From: Shewanella denitrificans OS217
GTDB lineage: Bacteria > Pseudomonadota > Gammaproteobacteria > Enterobacterales > Shewanellaceae
Reading direction: 5' to 3'
Length of the DNA stretch: 64,000 bases
Assembly: GCF_000013765.1 (NCBI RefSeq)
Contig: NC_007954.1
Span: 4,030,001 to 4,094,000 of the forward strand
Below, piece after piece: positions 34,357-43,085 of this stretch. The translations under genes and the position numbers were made by a program. The notes under the pieces are model-generated. The model was not told the origin of the DNA and made no database searches. It was given only the letters and a program-made list of their open reading frames with translations. Position 1 is the stretch's first letter. Each line of letters opens with the position of its first letter.

Positions 34357-35961
34357 TTAATGACGGAAATGGCGCATACCGGTAAAGACCATGGCCATGC
34401 CGTGTTCATCGGCGGCTTTGATTATTTCTTCATCGCGAATAGAACCGCCCGGTTGAATGATGCAGCTAATGCCAGCCGCAGCTGCGGCATCTATACCATC
34501 ACGGAACGGGAAGAAGGCATCCGATGCCATAACGCTGTTCTCCACCACTAGGCCTTCATCGCTGGCCTTAATGCCGGCAATTTTAGCGCTGTAGACTCGG
34601 CTCATTTGGCCTGCGCCCACACCGATTGTCATGCCTTCTTTGGCGTACACTATGGCGTTAGATTTAACAAATTTAGCCACCTTCCAGCAGAAGAGTAAAT
34701 CCTTAAGCTCGGCCTCTGTGGGTTGACGCTTAGACACGACTTTGATGTCAGCTAAACCCACCATGCCTTGATCTCTGTCTTGCACTAGAAGGCCACCATT
34801 AACCCGCTTGTAATCTAGGCTTGTGGTTTTAGTTTCCCACTTGCCGCACTCAAGCAAACGCACATTGGCTTTGGCCGCCACGATATCGCGAGCAGCTTGG
34901 CTCACGCTTGGCGCTATGATGACTTCAACAAATTGGCGCTCAACGATGGCGCTGGCGGTTGCCGCATCTAACTCACCATTAAAGGCGATAATACCGCCAA
35001 AGGCCGAGGTAGGATCTGTCTGGTAGGCGCGGTTATAGGCATCGAGCAAATCTTTACCTAGCGCCACACCACAAGGATTAGCGTGCTTAACGATAACGCA
35101 GGCTGGGCCGTCGAATTCTTTCACACACTCAAGGGCGGCATCGGTATCGGCGATATTGTTGTAAGACAATGCCTTACCTTGTAGCTGAATGGCGCTGGCG
35201 ACCGAGGCTTCATCTATCTGCGGATCCACATAGAAAGCGGCCTTTTGATGGCTGTTCTCACCGTAACGTAAATCTTGCTTCTTAATAAATTGGCTATTAA
35301 AGGTGCGCGGGAAGCTAGACTCTTGGTGCAGAGCTTGTTGCTCGTCGCTAGTATCAGCGTCCATGGCCACTAAGTTACCGAAGTAGTTGGCTATCATGCC
35401 ATCGTAGGCGGCGGTGTGCTCGAAGGCGGCAACGGCGAGTTCAAAACGGATTTTTAGGGTCGTTGAACCTTGGTTAGTCTTCATTTCCGCTAATACGCGA
35501 GCATAATCACTCGCGTTAACGACTATAGTGACGTCTTGATGATTTTTAGCCGCAGCGCGCACCATGGTTGGGCCGCCAATGTCGATATTCTCAACCGCGT
35601 CTGCCAAGGTGCAATCTGGATTGGCCACTGTGCTAGCGAAGGGATATAAGTTCACCACCACAAGATCGATTGGCAGTATGTTGTTTTCAGCCATCACAGC
35701 CTCATCCTGACCACGGCGCGCTAAAATGCCACCATGAATTTTGGGATGTAAAGTTTTGACCCGACCATCCATAATTTCCGGATGCCCAGTGTGATCTGAC
35801 GCTTCGATGACAGGGAGGCCGTGCTCGGCTAATAAACGCGCCGTGCCTCCAGTAGACAATAATTCAACACCATGAGCATGCAAAGCTTGGGCAAACTCAA
35901 GGATCCCAGTTTTATCTGATACGCTTAACAGCGCGCGACGAATAGGTCTGACAGTATTCAT
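34357..35961 (-). CDS. purH: Bifunctional AICAR transformylase / IMP cyclohydrolase
   Basis: Catalyses the last two steps to IMP. The 534-aa protein from ATG 35961 (MNTVRPIRRALLSVSDK) matches E. coli PurH along its length. The N-terminal MGS-like cyclohydrolase domain has ELLSTGGTARLL and MDGRVKTLHPKIHGGIL. The transformylase domain has RYGENSHQKAAFY, KHANPCGVALG and the C-terminal SDAFFPFRDGIDAAAAAGI and MRHFRH. No good ribosome site is visible before this ATG; an open frame to 36039 exists but is not conserved. An 8-bp hairpin (ATCGCTTC/GAAGCGAT, 34293-34332) lies between purH and purD. Confidence 0.95.
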   Translation of the reverse strand: MNTVRPIRRALLSVSDKTGILEFAQALHAHGVELLSTGGTARLLAEHGLPVIEASDHTGHPEIMDGRVKTLHPKIHGGILARRGQDEAVMAENNILPIDLVVVNLYPFASTVANPDCTLADAVENIDIGGPTMVRAAAKNHQDVTIVVNASDYARVLAEMKTNQGSTTLKIRFELAVAAFEHTAAYDGMIANYFGNLVAMDADTSDEQQALHQESSFPRTFNSQFIKKQDLRYGENSHQKAAFYVDPQIDEASVASAIQLQGKALSYNNIADTDAALECVKEFDGPACVIVKHANPCGVALGKDLLDAYNRAYQTDPTSAFGGIIAFNGELDAATASAIVERQFVEVIIAPSVSQAARDIVAAKANVRLLECGKWETKTTSLDYKRVNGGLLVQDRDQGMVGLADIKVVSKRQPTEAELKDLLFCWKVAKFVKSNAIVYAKEGMTIGVGAGQMSRVYSAKIAGIKASDEGLVVENSVMASDAFFPFRDGIDAAAAAGISCIIQPGGSIRDEEIIKAADEHGMAMVFTGMRHFRH

Positions 35962-36180
35962 GTAGGTACAGGGTCCACTTCTTTTGGTTGCAAGGATCTT
36001 TCGGAAAATAGAACTAAAACTTGCCGTTCTACTTTCCAAAAACCCCTTTTGCCCTCAGTGAAGCGGGCGTATTTTACCGTAAAAGCCTTTCTGTGAGTGT
36101 ACTTTCTGTGTGATTACACAATATTGAAATCAGAACAACCAAGTGGACTTTACATTACCTCAAACTGTGAGTAAAAAGTC

Positions 36181-36212
36181 TTGACCTTAGATTAAACTCC
36201 AAGGTTTATACT
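36181..36212 (+). promoter_or_regulatory. MerR-type metal-responsive promoter/operator of zntR
   Basis: TTGACC (36181-36186) and TATACT (36207-36212) are separated by 20 bp, the overlong spacer characteristic of MerR-family promoters. The spacer carries the dyad ACCTT-N12-AAGGT (36184-36205), the usual CueR/ZntR-like operator layout. It lies 44 bp before zntR, so the regulator would control itself and the efflux gene behind it. Confidence 0.85.
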
Positions 36213-36255
36213 CAAGCTATTATTAGTCGTCATCCGCTCAATTTTTGGAGGTCAT

Positions 36256-36771
36256 ATGTATCGTATCGGTGAACTGGCAGCCCAATGTGACATCAAGGCT
36301 GACACCTTAAGATTCTATGAAAAACACGGACTATTAGCGCCATCGAGTCGTTCAGACGCAGGCTATCGACTCTATAACGATCATGATAAGGCCCGCTTAA
36401 GCTTTATTATTCGTGCTAAAGCCGTGGGTTTTACTTTAAATGAAATTGCCGAGCTGCTGTCCATTGAGCTGGATAAATCCAATTGGGCCTGCGCCGATGT
36501 TAAAGGCATGGTGGACAGTAAGCTTGTTCAAGTGCAAGCCAAAATCCAAGAATTGAGCCATTTTGCTAACTCATTGCAAAGTTTATCGAATGCTTGCTGC
36601 GGTGGCCCTGAAAGCGCCGAGCATTGCTCCATTTTAGAGGCGTTGGAATCCAGCAGTAAAGAGCTTGAACCTAAACCTGAGCGTAAACATCAACACCAGC
36701 ATGGGCACCGGTATGAAGATGAGCATCAAGCTTGTGATCAAAAAAACCATTCACATCAACAGGAGCGCTAG
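36256..36771 (+). CDS. zntR: MerR-family Zn(II)-responsive regulator (ZntR-like) with His-rich tail
   Basis: DNA-distorting activator. The 171-aa product has the MerR helix-turn-helix (YRIGELAAQCDIKADTLRFYEKHGLL), a dimerisation helix, and Cys79, Cys114, Cys115 and Cys124, the same positions used for Zn binding in E. coli ZntR (CC followed by HCSILEALE). Beyond the normal end there is an added tail rich in His (HQHQHGHRYEDEH...KNHSHQQ), probably extra metal ligands. GGAGG precedes the ATG. It is 2 bp from the efflux permease gene. Confidence 0.9.
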   Translation: MYRIGELAAQCDIKADTLRFYEKHGLLAPSSRSDAGYRLYNDHDKARLSFIIRAKAVGFTLNEIAELLSIELDKSNWACADVKGMVDSKLVQVQAKIQELSHFANSLQSLSNACCGGPESAEHCSILEALESSSKELEPKPERKHQHQHGHRYEDEHQACDQKNHSHQQER

Positions 36772-36773
36772 AC

Positions 36774-38303
36774 ATGTTATTCGCTAATTTTGCTGAACTC
36801 TTTTTAGAATCGGCGCCTTGGTTACTGTTAGGCCTGATATTGGCCGGACTACTCAAAGTCTTTGTGCCCATGGCGTGGATGCAAAAACAGCTTGGTGGTC
36901 ACGGGGTTAAATCTGTGGTCAAGGCTGCCTTAATTGGTGCGCCGCTGCCCTTATGTTCTTGCGGCGTTATCCCCGCTGCCGTTGGGCTTCGCCGCTCTGG
37001 TGCTTCAAAAGCGGCCACCACTTCATTTTTAGTCTCCACTCCAGAAACTGGCGTCGACTCCATTACTGTGTCTTATGTGTTACTCGGACCTTTTATGGCC
37101 ATCATCAGACCCATAGCCGCCATTACCAGCGCCATAGTCGCTGGACTTTTGGTTGGCAAAGATGAAGCTGAACCGAGTAAACCCGTAGCAACGTCTGCAC
37201 CGACAAGCCCCAGCAATATGGCGGAAACGCCCTCAAAAAGTTGTTGCTGTGCCAGCAAAGCTAGCCCAGCGGTCACCGTAGAAGCTGTGGTAAAATCTAG
37301 CAGCAGTTCATGCTGTGCCAGCACTAAAACCGACACTGCTGCACCAGTTAGCAATGCCAGCTCATGCTGCCCAAGCAGCAAAATTGATCCACCTGAAATA
37401 AACATAGCCAATGCCGAGGCTGACACTGCAGCGCCGGAGTTATTTAATGAAATCGCAGCACCGACACCAGTAAAGACCAGCTCATGCTGCGCAAGTACTA
37501 ATACGGATACAAGTACTAATACAAGTACTAATACAAGTGAAAGTACTGTAGCTGAAACTGCAGCGCCAAACGCTATCGCGGGCACTGCAGCCACTAAAAC
37601 CAGCAGCTGTTGCGCGAGCGTTCCTGAGAGTAAAATTGTGAGTAAGGACACCCACTCTCACACTGAAAGCACAGATAGCGAGGCTTGTTGCGCCGCCACC
37701 CAAGACACGGCGACTGAGCTTAAAGATGAGTCTATTATCAGCCGCATTGGCACTGGATTACATTACGCCGCCACTGATTTAGTCCGCGATACCACCATGT
37801 GGTTATTGGTGGGGTTATTTTTTGCCGCATTAGTGCAAACCTATGTTCCTGCAGACTTCTTAGCTCAATGGGGCGATGGCATCTTAGCTATGCTAGTGAT
37901 GGTAATAGTGTCTGTACCTATGTATATCTGCGCCACAGCATCGACGCCAATTGCCGCAGGTTTATTATTAGCAGGGGTTTCACCCGGCGCGGTACTGGTA
38001 TTTATGATGGCAGGGCCTGCAACCAATATCGCGACTTTAGGCGTGGTGGTAAAAGAGCTAGGCAAACGCGCCTTGTTTGGTTATCTCGGCGGTGTATTAG
38101 GTGTGGCGCTGGCCTTTGGGATATTGGTGAACTATCTAGTGGATACGTTTGGCTTCGTGGTAATGCCACAAATTGGTGAGGAGCACGCCTTGTTGCCACA
38201 CAGCCTAGTGGTGACTTCTGGCATTATATTGGCAATCTTAATGGCTAAAGTGATTGTCGATAAAATCCCAAAGAAAGCCCTAAGACGAGATTGCTGCTCG
38301 TAA
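36774..38303 (+). CDS. SO_0444-family Cu/Zn efflux permease with cysteine-rich insert
   Basis: 509-aa membrane permease of the DUF318/ArsP-like group. The first half has the family motif GAPLPLCSCGVIPAAVGLRRSGASKAA, split here for length, and STPETGVDS. The second half repeats it as SVPMYICATASTPIAAGLLLAGVSPGA and MAGPATNIATLG. Between the halves lies a hydrophilic insert of about 190 residues with six vicinal-cysteine modules (SCCCAS, SCCAST, SCCPSS, SCCAST, SCCASV, ACCAAT) and a His patch (DTHSHTES). In Shewanella SO_0444 such a protein confers metal efflux. The upstream ZntR-like regulator and metal-type promoter fit. A perfect terminator follows. Confidence 0.88.
   Translation: MLFANFAELFLESAPWLLLGLILAGLLKVFVPMAWMQKQLGGHGVKSVVKAALIGAPLPLCSCGVIPAAVGLRRSGASKAATTSFLVSTPETGVDSITVSYVLLGPFMAIIRPIAAITSAIVAGLLVGKDEAEPSKPVATSAPTSPSNMAETPSKSCCCASKASPAVTVEAVVKSSSSSCCASTKTDTAAPVSNASSCCPSSKIDPPEINIANAEADTAAPELFNEIAAPTPVKTSSCCASTNTDTSTNTSTNTSESTVAETAAPNAIAGTAATKTSSCCASVPESKIVSKDTHSHTESTDSEACCAATQDTATELKDESIISRIGTGLHYAATDLVRDTTMWLLVGLFFAALVQTYVPADFLAQWGDGILAMLVMVIVSVPMYICATASTPIAAGLLLAGVSPGAVLVFMMAGPATNIATLGVVVKELGKRALFGYLGGVLGVALAFGILVNYLVDTFGFVVMPQIGEEHALLPHSLVVTSGIILAILMAKVIVDKIPKKALRRDCCS
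37497..37545 (+). repeat. Short in-frame tandem repeat in the permease insert
   Basis: Units of ACAAGTACTAAT (12 bp) are repeated head to tail, coding TSTN several times. Multiples of three keep the frame, so slippage would lengthen or shorten the linker between cysteine modules without inactivating the gene. Confidence 0.8.
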
Positions 38304-38332
38304 CTCTTGGTATTCATAGCAATAATAAACAA

Positions 38333-38362
38333 AAAAATACCGAGCCAAGGCTCGGTATTTTT
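38333..38362 (+). terminator. Intrinsic terminator after the efflux permease
   Basis: AAAAATACCGAGCC (38333-38346), loop AA, GGCTCGGTATTTTT (38349-38362): a perfect 14-bp stem 30 nt after the stop, symmetrical and probably active both ways. Confidence 0.9.
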
Positions 38363-38548
38363 ATGAATGATGTTAATTAACATCGGTTTAAACATTAGCA
38401 CAACAATAACATCTAGCTGAAACAGCTAAAGGGACAGCCTAGACACCTAAGACTAGGTTAACGCTGTACCTAGATTGCAGAAAAAACACTTAAGGTTTTG
38501 CTGTATATCACTACTTTTACCTGTACAACATCTGTTATCTAATTATTG

Positions 38549-38674
38549 TTACTTCTTTGCTTTTTCTAAAAAGACCTGCGGGTTCTTCTTTGCTTGCTTA
38601 GCGGCACGCTTTTCCTTGGCGGATAATAGCGGCTGCTTTTTAGTATCTTTCTTAGCGTTTTGTCCTTTACTCAT
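38549..38674 (-). CDS. Small lysine-rich protein, 41 aa
   Basis: ATG 38674 to TAA 38549 encodes a 41-residue product starting MSKGQNAKKDTKKQPLL and ending FLEKAKK, with 14 lysines and no hydrophobic segment. GGAG lies 8 nt before the ATG (TTGGAGTCGAAC), a good ribosome site. Short Lys-rich proteins of this sort recur in Shewanella genomes from memory, but I know no function; the charge suggests nucleic acid or ribosome association. It lies alone between the efflux terminator and ohr, on the opposite strand. Confidence 0.65.
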   Translation of the reverse strand: MSKGQNAKKDTKKQPLLSAKEKRAAKQAKKNPQVFLEKAKK

Positions 38675-39072
38675 GTTCGACTCCAATCTTCTAGATTAAA
38701 TGTATCTGCCCATAGTAAAACTCTAGCAATAAACCTTGGCATCAAGCCTAGTGAAAACTGCGTAATTCATAAAAACGAAAGTTATAAAAACAATAAAAAA
38801 TTCAATAGCAAAAGTGCGAGATCCCCTTCCTTTTATTAATGTTCAACAATTCATATTAACACTAAGTCGTCTTTATTTGCCTAGGGCTCACTTAGAATAA
38901 TTAACACTAAAGATAGACCTTAAATGTCTAAAAAACAAACATTGAAGCCGACATCATGGCATCAAAAAATTGATTATCGCGATAACATAATTTCATTCTC
39001 AAGAATGAAACATACTTTTGCTATGTTTTATCGGGCCAATACATGATTAACCTTGAACACTAGGAGCAGCTG
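38675..39072. other. Regulatory region before ohr with two perfect palindromes
   Basis: About 400 bp of AT-rich sequence. TTATCGCGATAA (38974-38985) is a perfect 12-bp palindrome. TTTCATTCT-CA-AGAATGAAA (38991-39010) is a perfect 9+2+9 dyad. Both are in the expected promoter region of the truncated ohr gene and look like operator sites, although neither matches the OhrR box I know. Confidence 0.55.
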
Positions 39073-39288
39073 ATGGAACTTATCTATACAGCACAAGCTA
39101 AAACAACCGGTGGCCGTGAAGGTCGCTCAGTCTCTTCAGATAACAAACTCGATATACAGCTAAGCACGCCGAAAGAATTAGGCGGCGCAGGTGGCCCGGG
39201 CACGAATCCTGAGCAACTGTTTGCTGCGGGTTATTCGGCCTGTTTTATTGGCGCGATGAAATTTGTCGCAGGGCAAGAGTTTAAACAC
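39073..39288 (+). pseudogene. ohr: Organic hydroperoxide resistance protein (OsmC/Ohr), 3'-truncated
   Basis: The first 70 residues are a typical Ohr N terminus: IYTAQAKTTGGREGRSVSSD, LDIQLSTPKELGGAGG and PEQLFAAGYSACFIGAMKFVAGQE, including the peroxidatic Cys in YSACF. Homology then stops, and the frame continues for about 28 unrelated codons through the antisense of the ilvA 3' end to a stop at 39369. The C-terminal half with the second catalytic Cys is missing, so the product should be inactive. TAGGAGCAGCTG precedes the ATG. A deletion that brought ohr and ilvA together is the simplest explanation. Confidence 0.85.
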
Positions 39289-40842
39289 CTACACTGCAGG
39301 CGTATTCAAAAACAGCTGGTACGCTGGGCTGTGGGTTTCTTCTTGATAGACAAAGCCAAGTTCAGTTAAAAAGCGCGCAAAGGGTAAGGCATCGCTGGCT
39401 GGTACTTCAAAACCTGCTAATACTCGTCCAAATGCGGCGCCGTGGTTGCGATAATGAAACAAACTGATGTTCCACTGGCTTTGCAATGTGGTTAAAAACT
39501 TAAGTAAGGCGCCGGGGTGCTCTGGAAACTCGAAGCTAAATAACCGCTCTTGCAGAGGCTCTGGCGGTCTGCCGCCCACCATGTAGCGCACATGCAGTTT
39601 TGCGGTTTCATCTTGTGATAAATCTTGCACTTCAAACCCTTGAGACTCAAGGGTCGCGATAATCTCTGCCAGCTCCTCGGCGCCATTGCTTAAGCGAATA
39701 CCCGCAAACACCACGGCTTGGTCGCGACCACTAAAGCGGTAGTTAAACTCTGTCATCACCCGCTTATTTAACAGCTCGCAAAATCGCAGAAAACTGCCGG
39801 ATTTTTCTGGGACCTTGACCGCAAGAATCGCCTCTTTTTGCTCGCCTAGTTCGCAGCGCTCAGACACATAACGCAGGCTATGAAAATTCACATTAGCGCC
39901 ACTTAAAATAGCCGCCACTTTCTCGCCCTTGCCTGTTTTTCCAAGGTGTTTCTTAAGCCCTGCCAATGCTAGCGCCCCGGCGGGCTCAGCAATAGCGCGG
40001 GTGTCTTCAAAAATATCCTTGATGGCGGCGCAGATTTCATCTGAGCTTACGGTTACCACTTCATCGACGTATTCTTTGGCGAGTCGAAAAGGCTCAGCGC
40101 CAATGCGCTTGACCGCCACGCCATCGGCAAATAACCCCACCTGGGATAGAGTCACAGGCTCACCCGCTAACAGTGCCGCCTTTAAGCAGGCGGCATCTTC
40201 TGGCTCTACGCCGATAATTTTCACCTGCGGCATCACGGCCTTGTAATAAGCGGCGATGCCAGCGATTAAACCGCCACCGCCTACAGGAACGTAGACCCTT
40301 TCAATGTCTCGCTGCTGCTGTAGCATCTCTTGGGCGATAGTACCTTGGCCTGCGATCACAGCTTCATCATCGAAGGGCGCGATATAAACTCGCCCCTGAG
40401 TCTTAGCCAACCCCATGGCATATTCATTCGCCTGATCAAAACCTTGGCCATAAAGGTGCACATTACCGCCGAGGCGTTTCACGGCATCGATTTTGATATC
40501 TGGGGTGGTACTTGGCATAACGATAATCGCATCTATGCCGCGACTTGCCGCCGACATCGCCACCCCTTGGGCATGATTACCCGCAGAAGCGCACACCACA
40601 CCCCGCTGACATTCATCCGAAGTCAGCTCAGCAATGCGATTGTAAGCACCGCGCAGCTTAAAAGAATGCACCGGCTGCATGTCTTCGCGCTTTAAAAACA
40701 CCTGACAGCCCAAGCGCGCCGACAGCTTATTAAGGCTAGTGAGCGGTGTTACTTTAGCGATGTCGTACACGGATGACAGCAAGATTTTCTGTAAATAATA
40801 CTGGGCTAAATCCCGCTGGGTTTCTGATGCTAATGCCAACAT
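39289..40842 (-). CDS. ilvA: Threonine deaminase (biosynthetic, isoleucine-regulated)
   Basis: PLP enzyme forming 2-oxobutyrate from threonine, first step to isoleucine. 517 aa from ATG 40842 (GGAGGG upstream): catalytic domain with the PLP lysine in SFKLRGAYNR, CASAGNHAQGVA, VGGGGLIAGIA, and two C-terminal ACT-like regulatory domains (KSGSFLRFCELL and HPGALLKFLTTL). It starts 1 nt after the ilvD stop. The C terminus (PAYQLFLNTPAV) seems complete or nearly so, although the stop lies beside the ohr truncation point, so the last residues may have been altered by that event. Confidence 0.95.
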   Translation of the reverse strand: MLALASETQRDLAQYYLQKILLSSVYDIAKVTPLTSLNKLSARLGCQVFLKREDMQPVHSFKLRGAYNRIAELTSDECQRGVVCASAGNHAQGVAMSAASRGIDAIIVMPSTTPDIKIDAVKRLGGNVHLYGQGFDQANEYAMGLAKTQGRVYIAPFDDEAVIAGQGTIAQEMLQQQRDIERVYVPVGGGGLIAGIAAYYKAVMPQVKIIGVEPEDAACLKAALLAGEPVTLSQVGLFADGVAVKRIGAEPFRLAKEYVDEVVTVSSDEICAAIKDIFEDTRAIAEPAGALALAGLKKHLGKTGKGEKVAAILSGANVNFHSLRYVSERCELGEQKEAILAVKVPEKSGSFLRFCELLNKRVMTEFNYRFSGRDQAVVFAGIRLSNGAEELAEIIATLESQGFEVQDLSQDETAKLHVRYMVGGRPPEPLQERLFSFEFPEHPGALLKFLTTLQSQWNISLFHYRNHGAAFGRVLAGFEVPASDALPFARFLTELGFVYQEETHSPAYQLFLNTPAV

Positions 40843-40843
40843 G

Positions 40844-42703
40844 CTAACCCTCCAACAGAGTGCGGTCTCGCACTGCACCCATGTCGGCGCTGGTTGCCAA
40901 TAGGGCGTAAGCTTTCAAGGCTAACGACACATAACGCTGGCGATTAAGCGGCTTCCACCCGAGTACGCCTTTGGCGTCCATGGCTTGGCGGCGCGCTTCA
41001 AGTTCACTATCACTGACATTCAGCACTATGGTGCGCGCTGGGATATCAATGACGATTTCATCGCCTTGTTCGATAAGCGCGATAGCGCCCCCCGACGCGG
41101 CTTCTGGTGACACGTGGCCAATAGATAAGCCCGAGGTGCCCCCCGAAAAACGCCCATCTGTGATCAAGGCACATTGAGCGCCAAGGCCGCGAGACTTTAA
41201 ATAAGAGGTGGGATAGAGCATCTCTTGCATGCCGGGGCCACCTTTAGGGCCTTCATAGCGAATAACCACCACATCCCCAGCCACCACTTCACCGCCTAAA
41301 ATCCCTGCCACCGCATCATCTTGGCTCTCATAAACGCGGGCGCGGCCCACAAAAGTGAGATTATCTTCATCCACGCCAGCGGTTTTGACGATACAGCCCT
41401 TAGGGGCGATATTGCCCGATAGCACAGCAAGGCCGCCCTCTTGACTGAAGGCAAATTCACGGCTGCGAATACAACCATTTTGCCTGTCATCATCGACACT
41501 CGGCCAGCGACAGCTCTGACTAAAGGCTTTGGTGGTAGGAATACCAGCAGGGCCTGCACTAAAGAAACGCCTCACGTTTTCATCTTGGGTTTGCACTAGA
41601 TCGTAACGCGCCAATACATGGGATAAATTCTCGCCACTGTCAGCTGCCACATGGGGCACATCTGTATGCAACAGATCAGCTCTATCTAACTCCCCTAGAA
41701 TGCTCATCACCCCGCCAGCGCGGTGGACATCTTCCATGTGATATTTAGGCGTCGAAGGGGCGACTTTACACAGATGCGGCACTTTGCGAGATATTCTGTC
41801 AATGTCCGCCATGGTGAAATCCACTTCAGCCTCTTGAGCGGCTGCCAATAAATGCAACACGGTATTGGACGAGCCACCCATGGCGATATCCAGCGCCGTG
41901 GCATTCTCGAACGCCTTGAAGCTTGCGATATTGCGCGGCAGTGCCGTTTCATCGTCATCATGATAATAACGTTTGGTTAACGCCATCACCCTGCGACCCG
42001 CCTCTAAAAACAGTTCGCGGCGATCGCTGTGGGTAGCTAACATGGAGCCGTTACCGGGCAAAGATAACCCTAGCGCTTCGGTTAGACAGTTCATCGAGTT
42101 AGCAGTAAACATGCCAGAGCAAGAACCACAAGTTGGGCAGGCGCTACGCTCAATCTTGGCGCTGTCTTCTTCACTTACGCTGCTATCGGCGGCGGCGACC
42201 ATGGCATCGACTAAATCGAGCTTAATGATTTTATCGGAAAGCTTAGTTTTACCCGCTTCCATCGGCCCGCCAGAGACAAACACCACAGGAATATTTAGCC
42301 TTAATGCGGCCATTAACATCCCAGGGGTGATTTTGTCGCAGTTAGAGATACACACTAAAGCATCGGCGCAGTGAGCATTGACCATGTACTCGACGCTGTC
42401 GGCTATTAACTCACGTGACGGCAAGCTATAAAGCATGCCGCCATGGCCCATGGCGATGCCATCATCGACGGCTATAGTGTTGAACTCTTTAGAGATACCG
42501 CCCGCTTCTGCGATAGCGCTTGCCACTAAGTCGCCCATGTCTTTTAAATGCACATGCCCTGGGACAAACTGAGTATAAGAATTGGCAATGGCGATAATGG
42601 GCTTGCCAAAGTCGTTATCTTTCATGCCTGTGGCTCGCCATAGGGCACGAGCGCCTGCCATGTTGCGGCCTTCTGTGCTGGTTGCTGAGCGTAACTTTGG
42701 CAT
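40844..42703 (-). CDS. ilvD: Dihydroxyacid dehydratase
   Basis: Fe-S enzyme dehydrating dihydroxy-isovalerate and dihydroxy-methylvalerate in Val and Ile synthesis. The 619-aa protein has MPKLRSATSTEGRNMAGARAL, cluster cysteines in NCDKITPG and CPTCGSCSGMFTANSMNCLTEA-type sequence, and the C-terminal TDGRFSGGTSGLSIGHVSPEA block. AAGGATCTCACC precedes the ATG. Third structural gene of ilvGMDA. Confidence 0.97.
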   Translation of the reverse strand: MPKLRSATSTEGRNMAGARALWRATGMKDNDFGKPIIAIANSYTQFVPGHVHLKDMGDLVASAIAEAGGISKEFNTIAVDDGIAMGHGGMLYSLPSRELIADSVEYMVNAHCADALVCISNCDKITPGMLMAALRLNIPVVFVSGGPMEAGKTKLSDKIIKLDLVDAMVAAADSSVSEEDSAKIERSACPTCGSCSGMFTANSMNCLTEALGLSLPGNGSMLATHSDRRELFLEAGRRVMALTKRYYHDDDETALPRNIASFKAFENATALDIAMGGSSNTVLHLLAAAQEAEVDFTMADIDRISRKVPHLCKVAPSTPKYHMEDVHRAGGVMSILGELDRADLLHTDVPHVAADSGENLSHVLARYDLVQTQDENVRRFFSAGPAGIPTTKAFSQSCRWPSVDDDRQNGCIRSREFAFSQEGGLAVLSGNIAPKGCIVKTAGVDEDNLTFVGRARVYESQDDAVAGILGGEVVAGDVVVIRYEGPKGGPGMQEMLYPTSYLKSRGLGAQCALITDGRFSGGTSGLSIGHVSPEAASGGAIALIEQGDEIVIDIPARTIVLNVSDSELEARRQAMDAKGVLGWKPLNRQRYVSLALKAYALLATSADMGAVRDRTLLEG

Positions 42704-42803
42704 GGTGAGATCCTTTTAAAATGTATTTCATCAGTGAATAAAAATAGCTAATTTAAATAGCTAGTTTATTAATTTAAATAGCGTTATAAAGCAAAAATAG
42801 CAC

Positions 42804-43085
42804 TTAAGCGTTAGCCGCTAAGGCCTGTGTGGCTACTGCCGAATTAAGCGCAAAAGGCGCTGGCATTAGGCGGCACTCGGCTACATCATAGAGCTTGTCT
42901 AATTGATTGCTTAATAGCTCAATGGCGCGCTCGGTTTCCACTTCCACCGCTAATACTATGCTGGCATCTTCATTCGTTTTCATCTGCATATTCGTCACGC
43001 TAAAACCGCGGTGGCGCATAACTCGTAGCACCCGCTCAAGCACTTCGGGGCTAGGTTGTAAGGTTAGTTCCAGTGCATGCTTCAT
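42804..43085 (-). CDS. ilvM: Acetolactate synthase II small subunit
   Basis: 93-aa ACT-domain subunit partnering IlvG. Recognised by LTLQPSPEVLERVLRVMRHRGF, then VTNMQMKT and ERAIELLSNQLDKLYDV. The start codon overlaps the ilvG stop by 4 nt (ATGA), so translation is coupled for 1:1 subunit production. Confidence 0.92.
   Translation of the reverse strand: MKHALELTLQPSPEVLERVLRVMRHRGFSVTNMQMKTNEDASIVLAVEVETERAIELLSNQLDKLYDVAECRLMPAPFALNSAVATQALAANA

Noticed and set aside
37073..37651. Long minus-strand frame (192 codons) opposite the efflux permease
   Set aside because: It is the antisense shadow of the low-complexity Cys/Ser/Ala insert.
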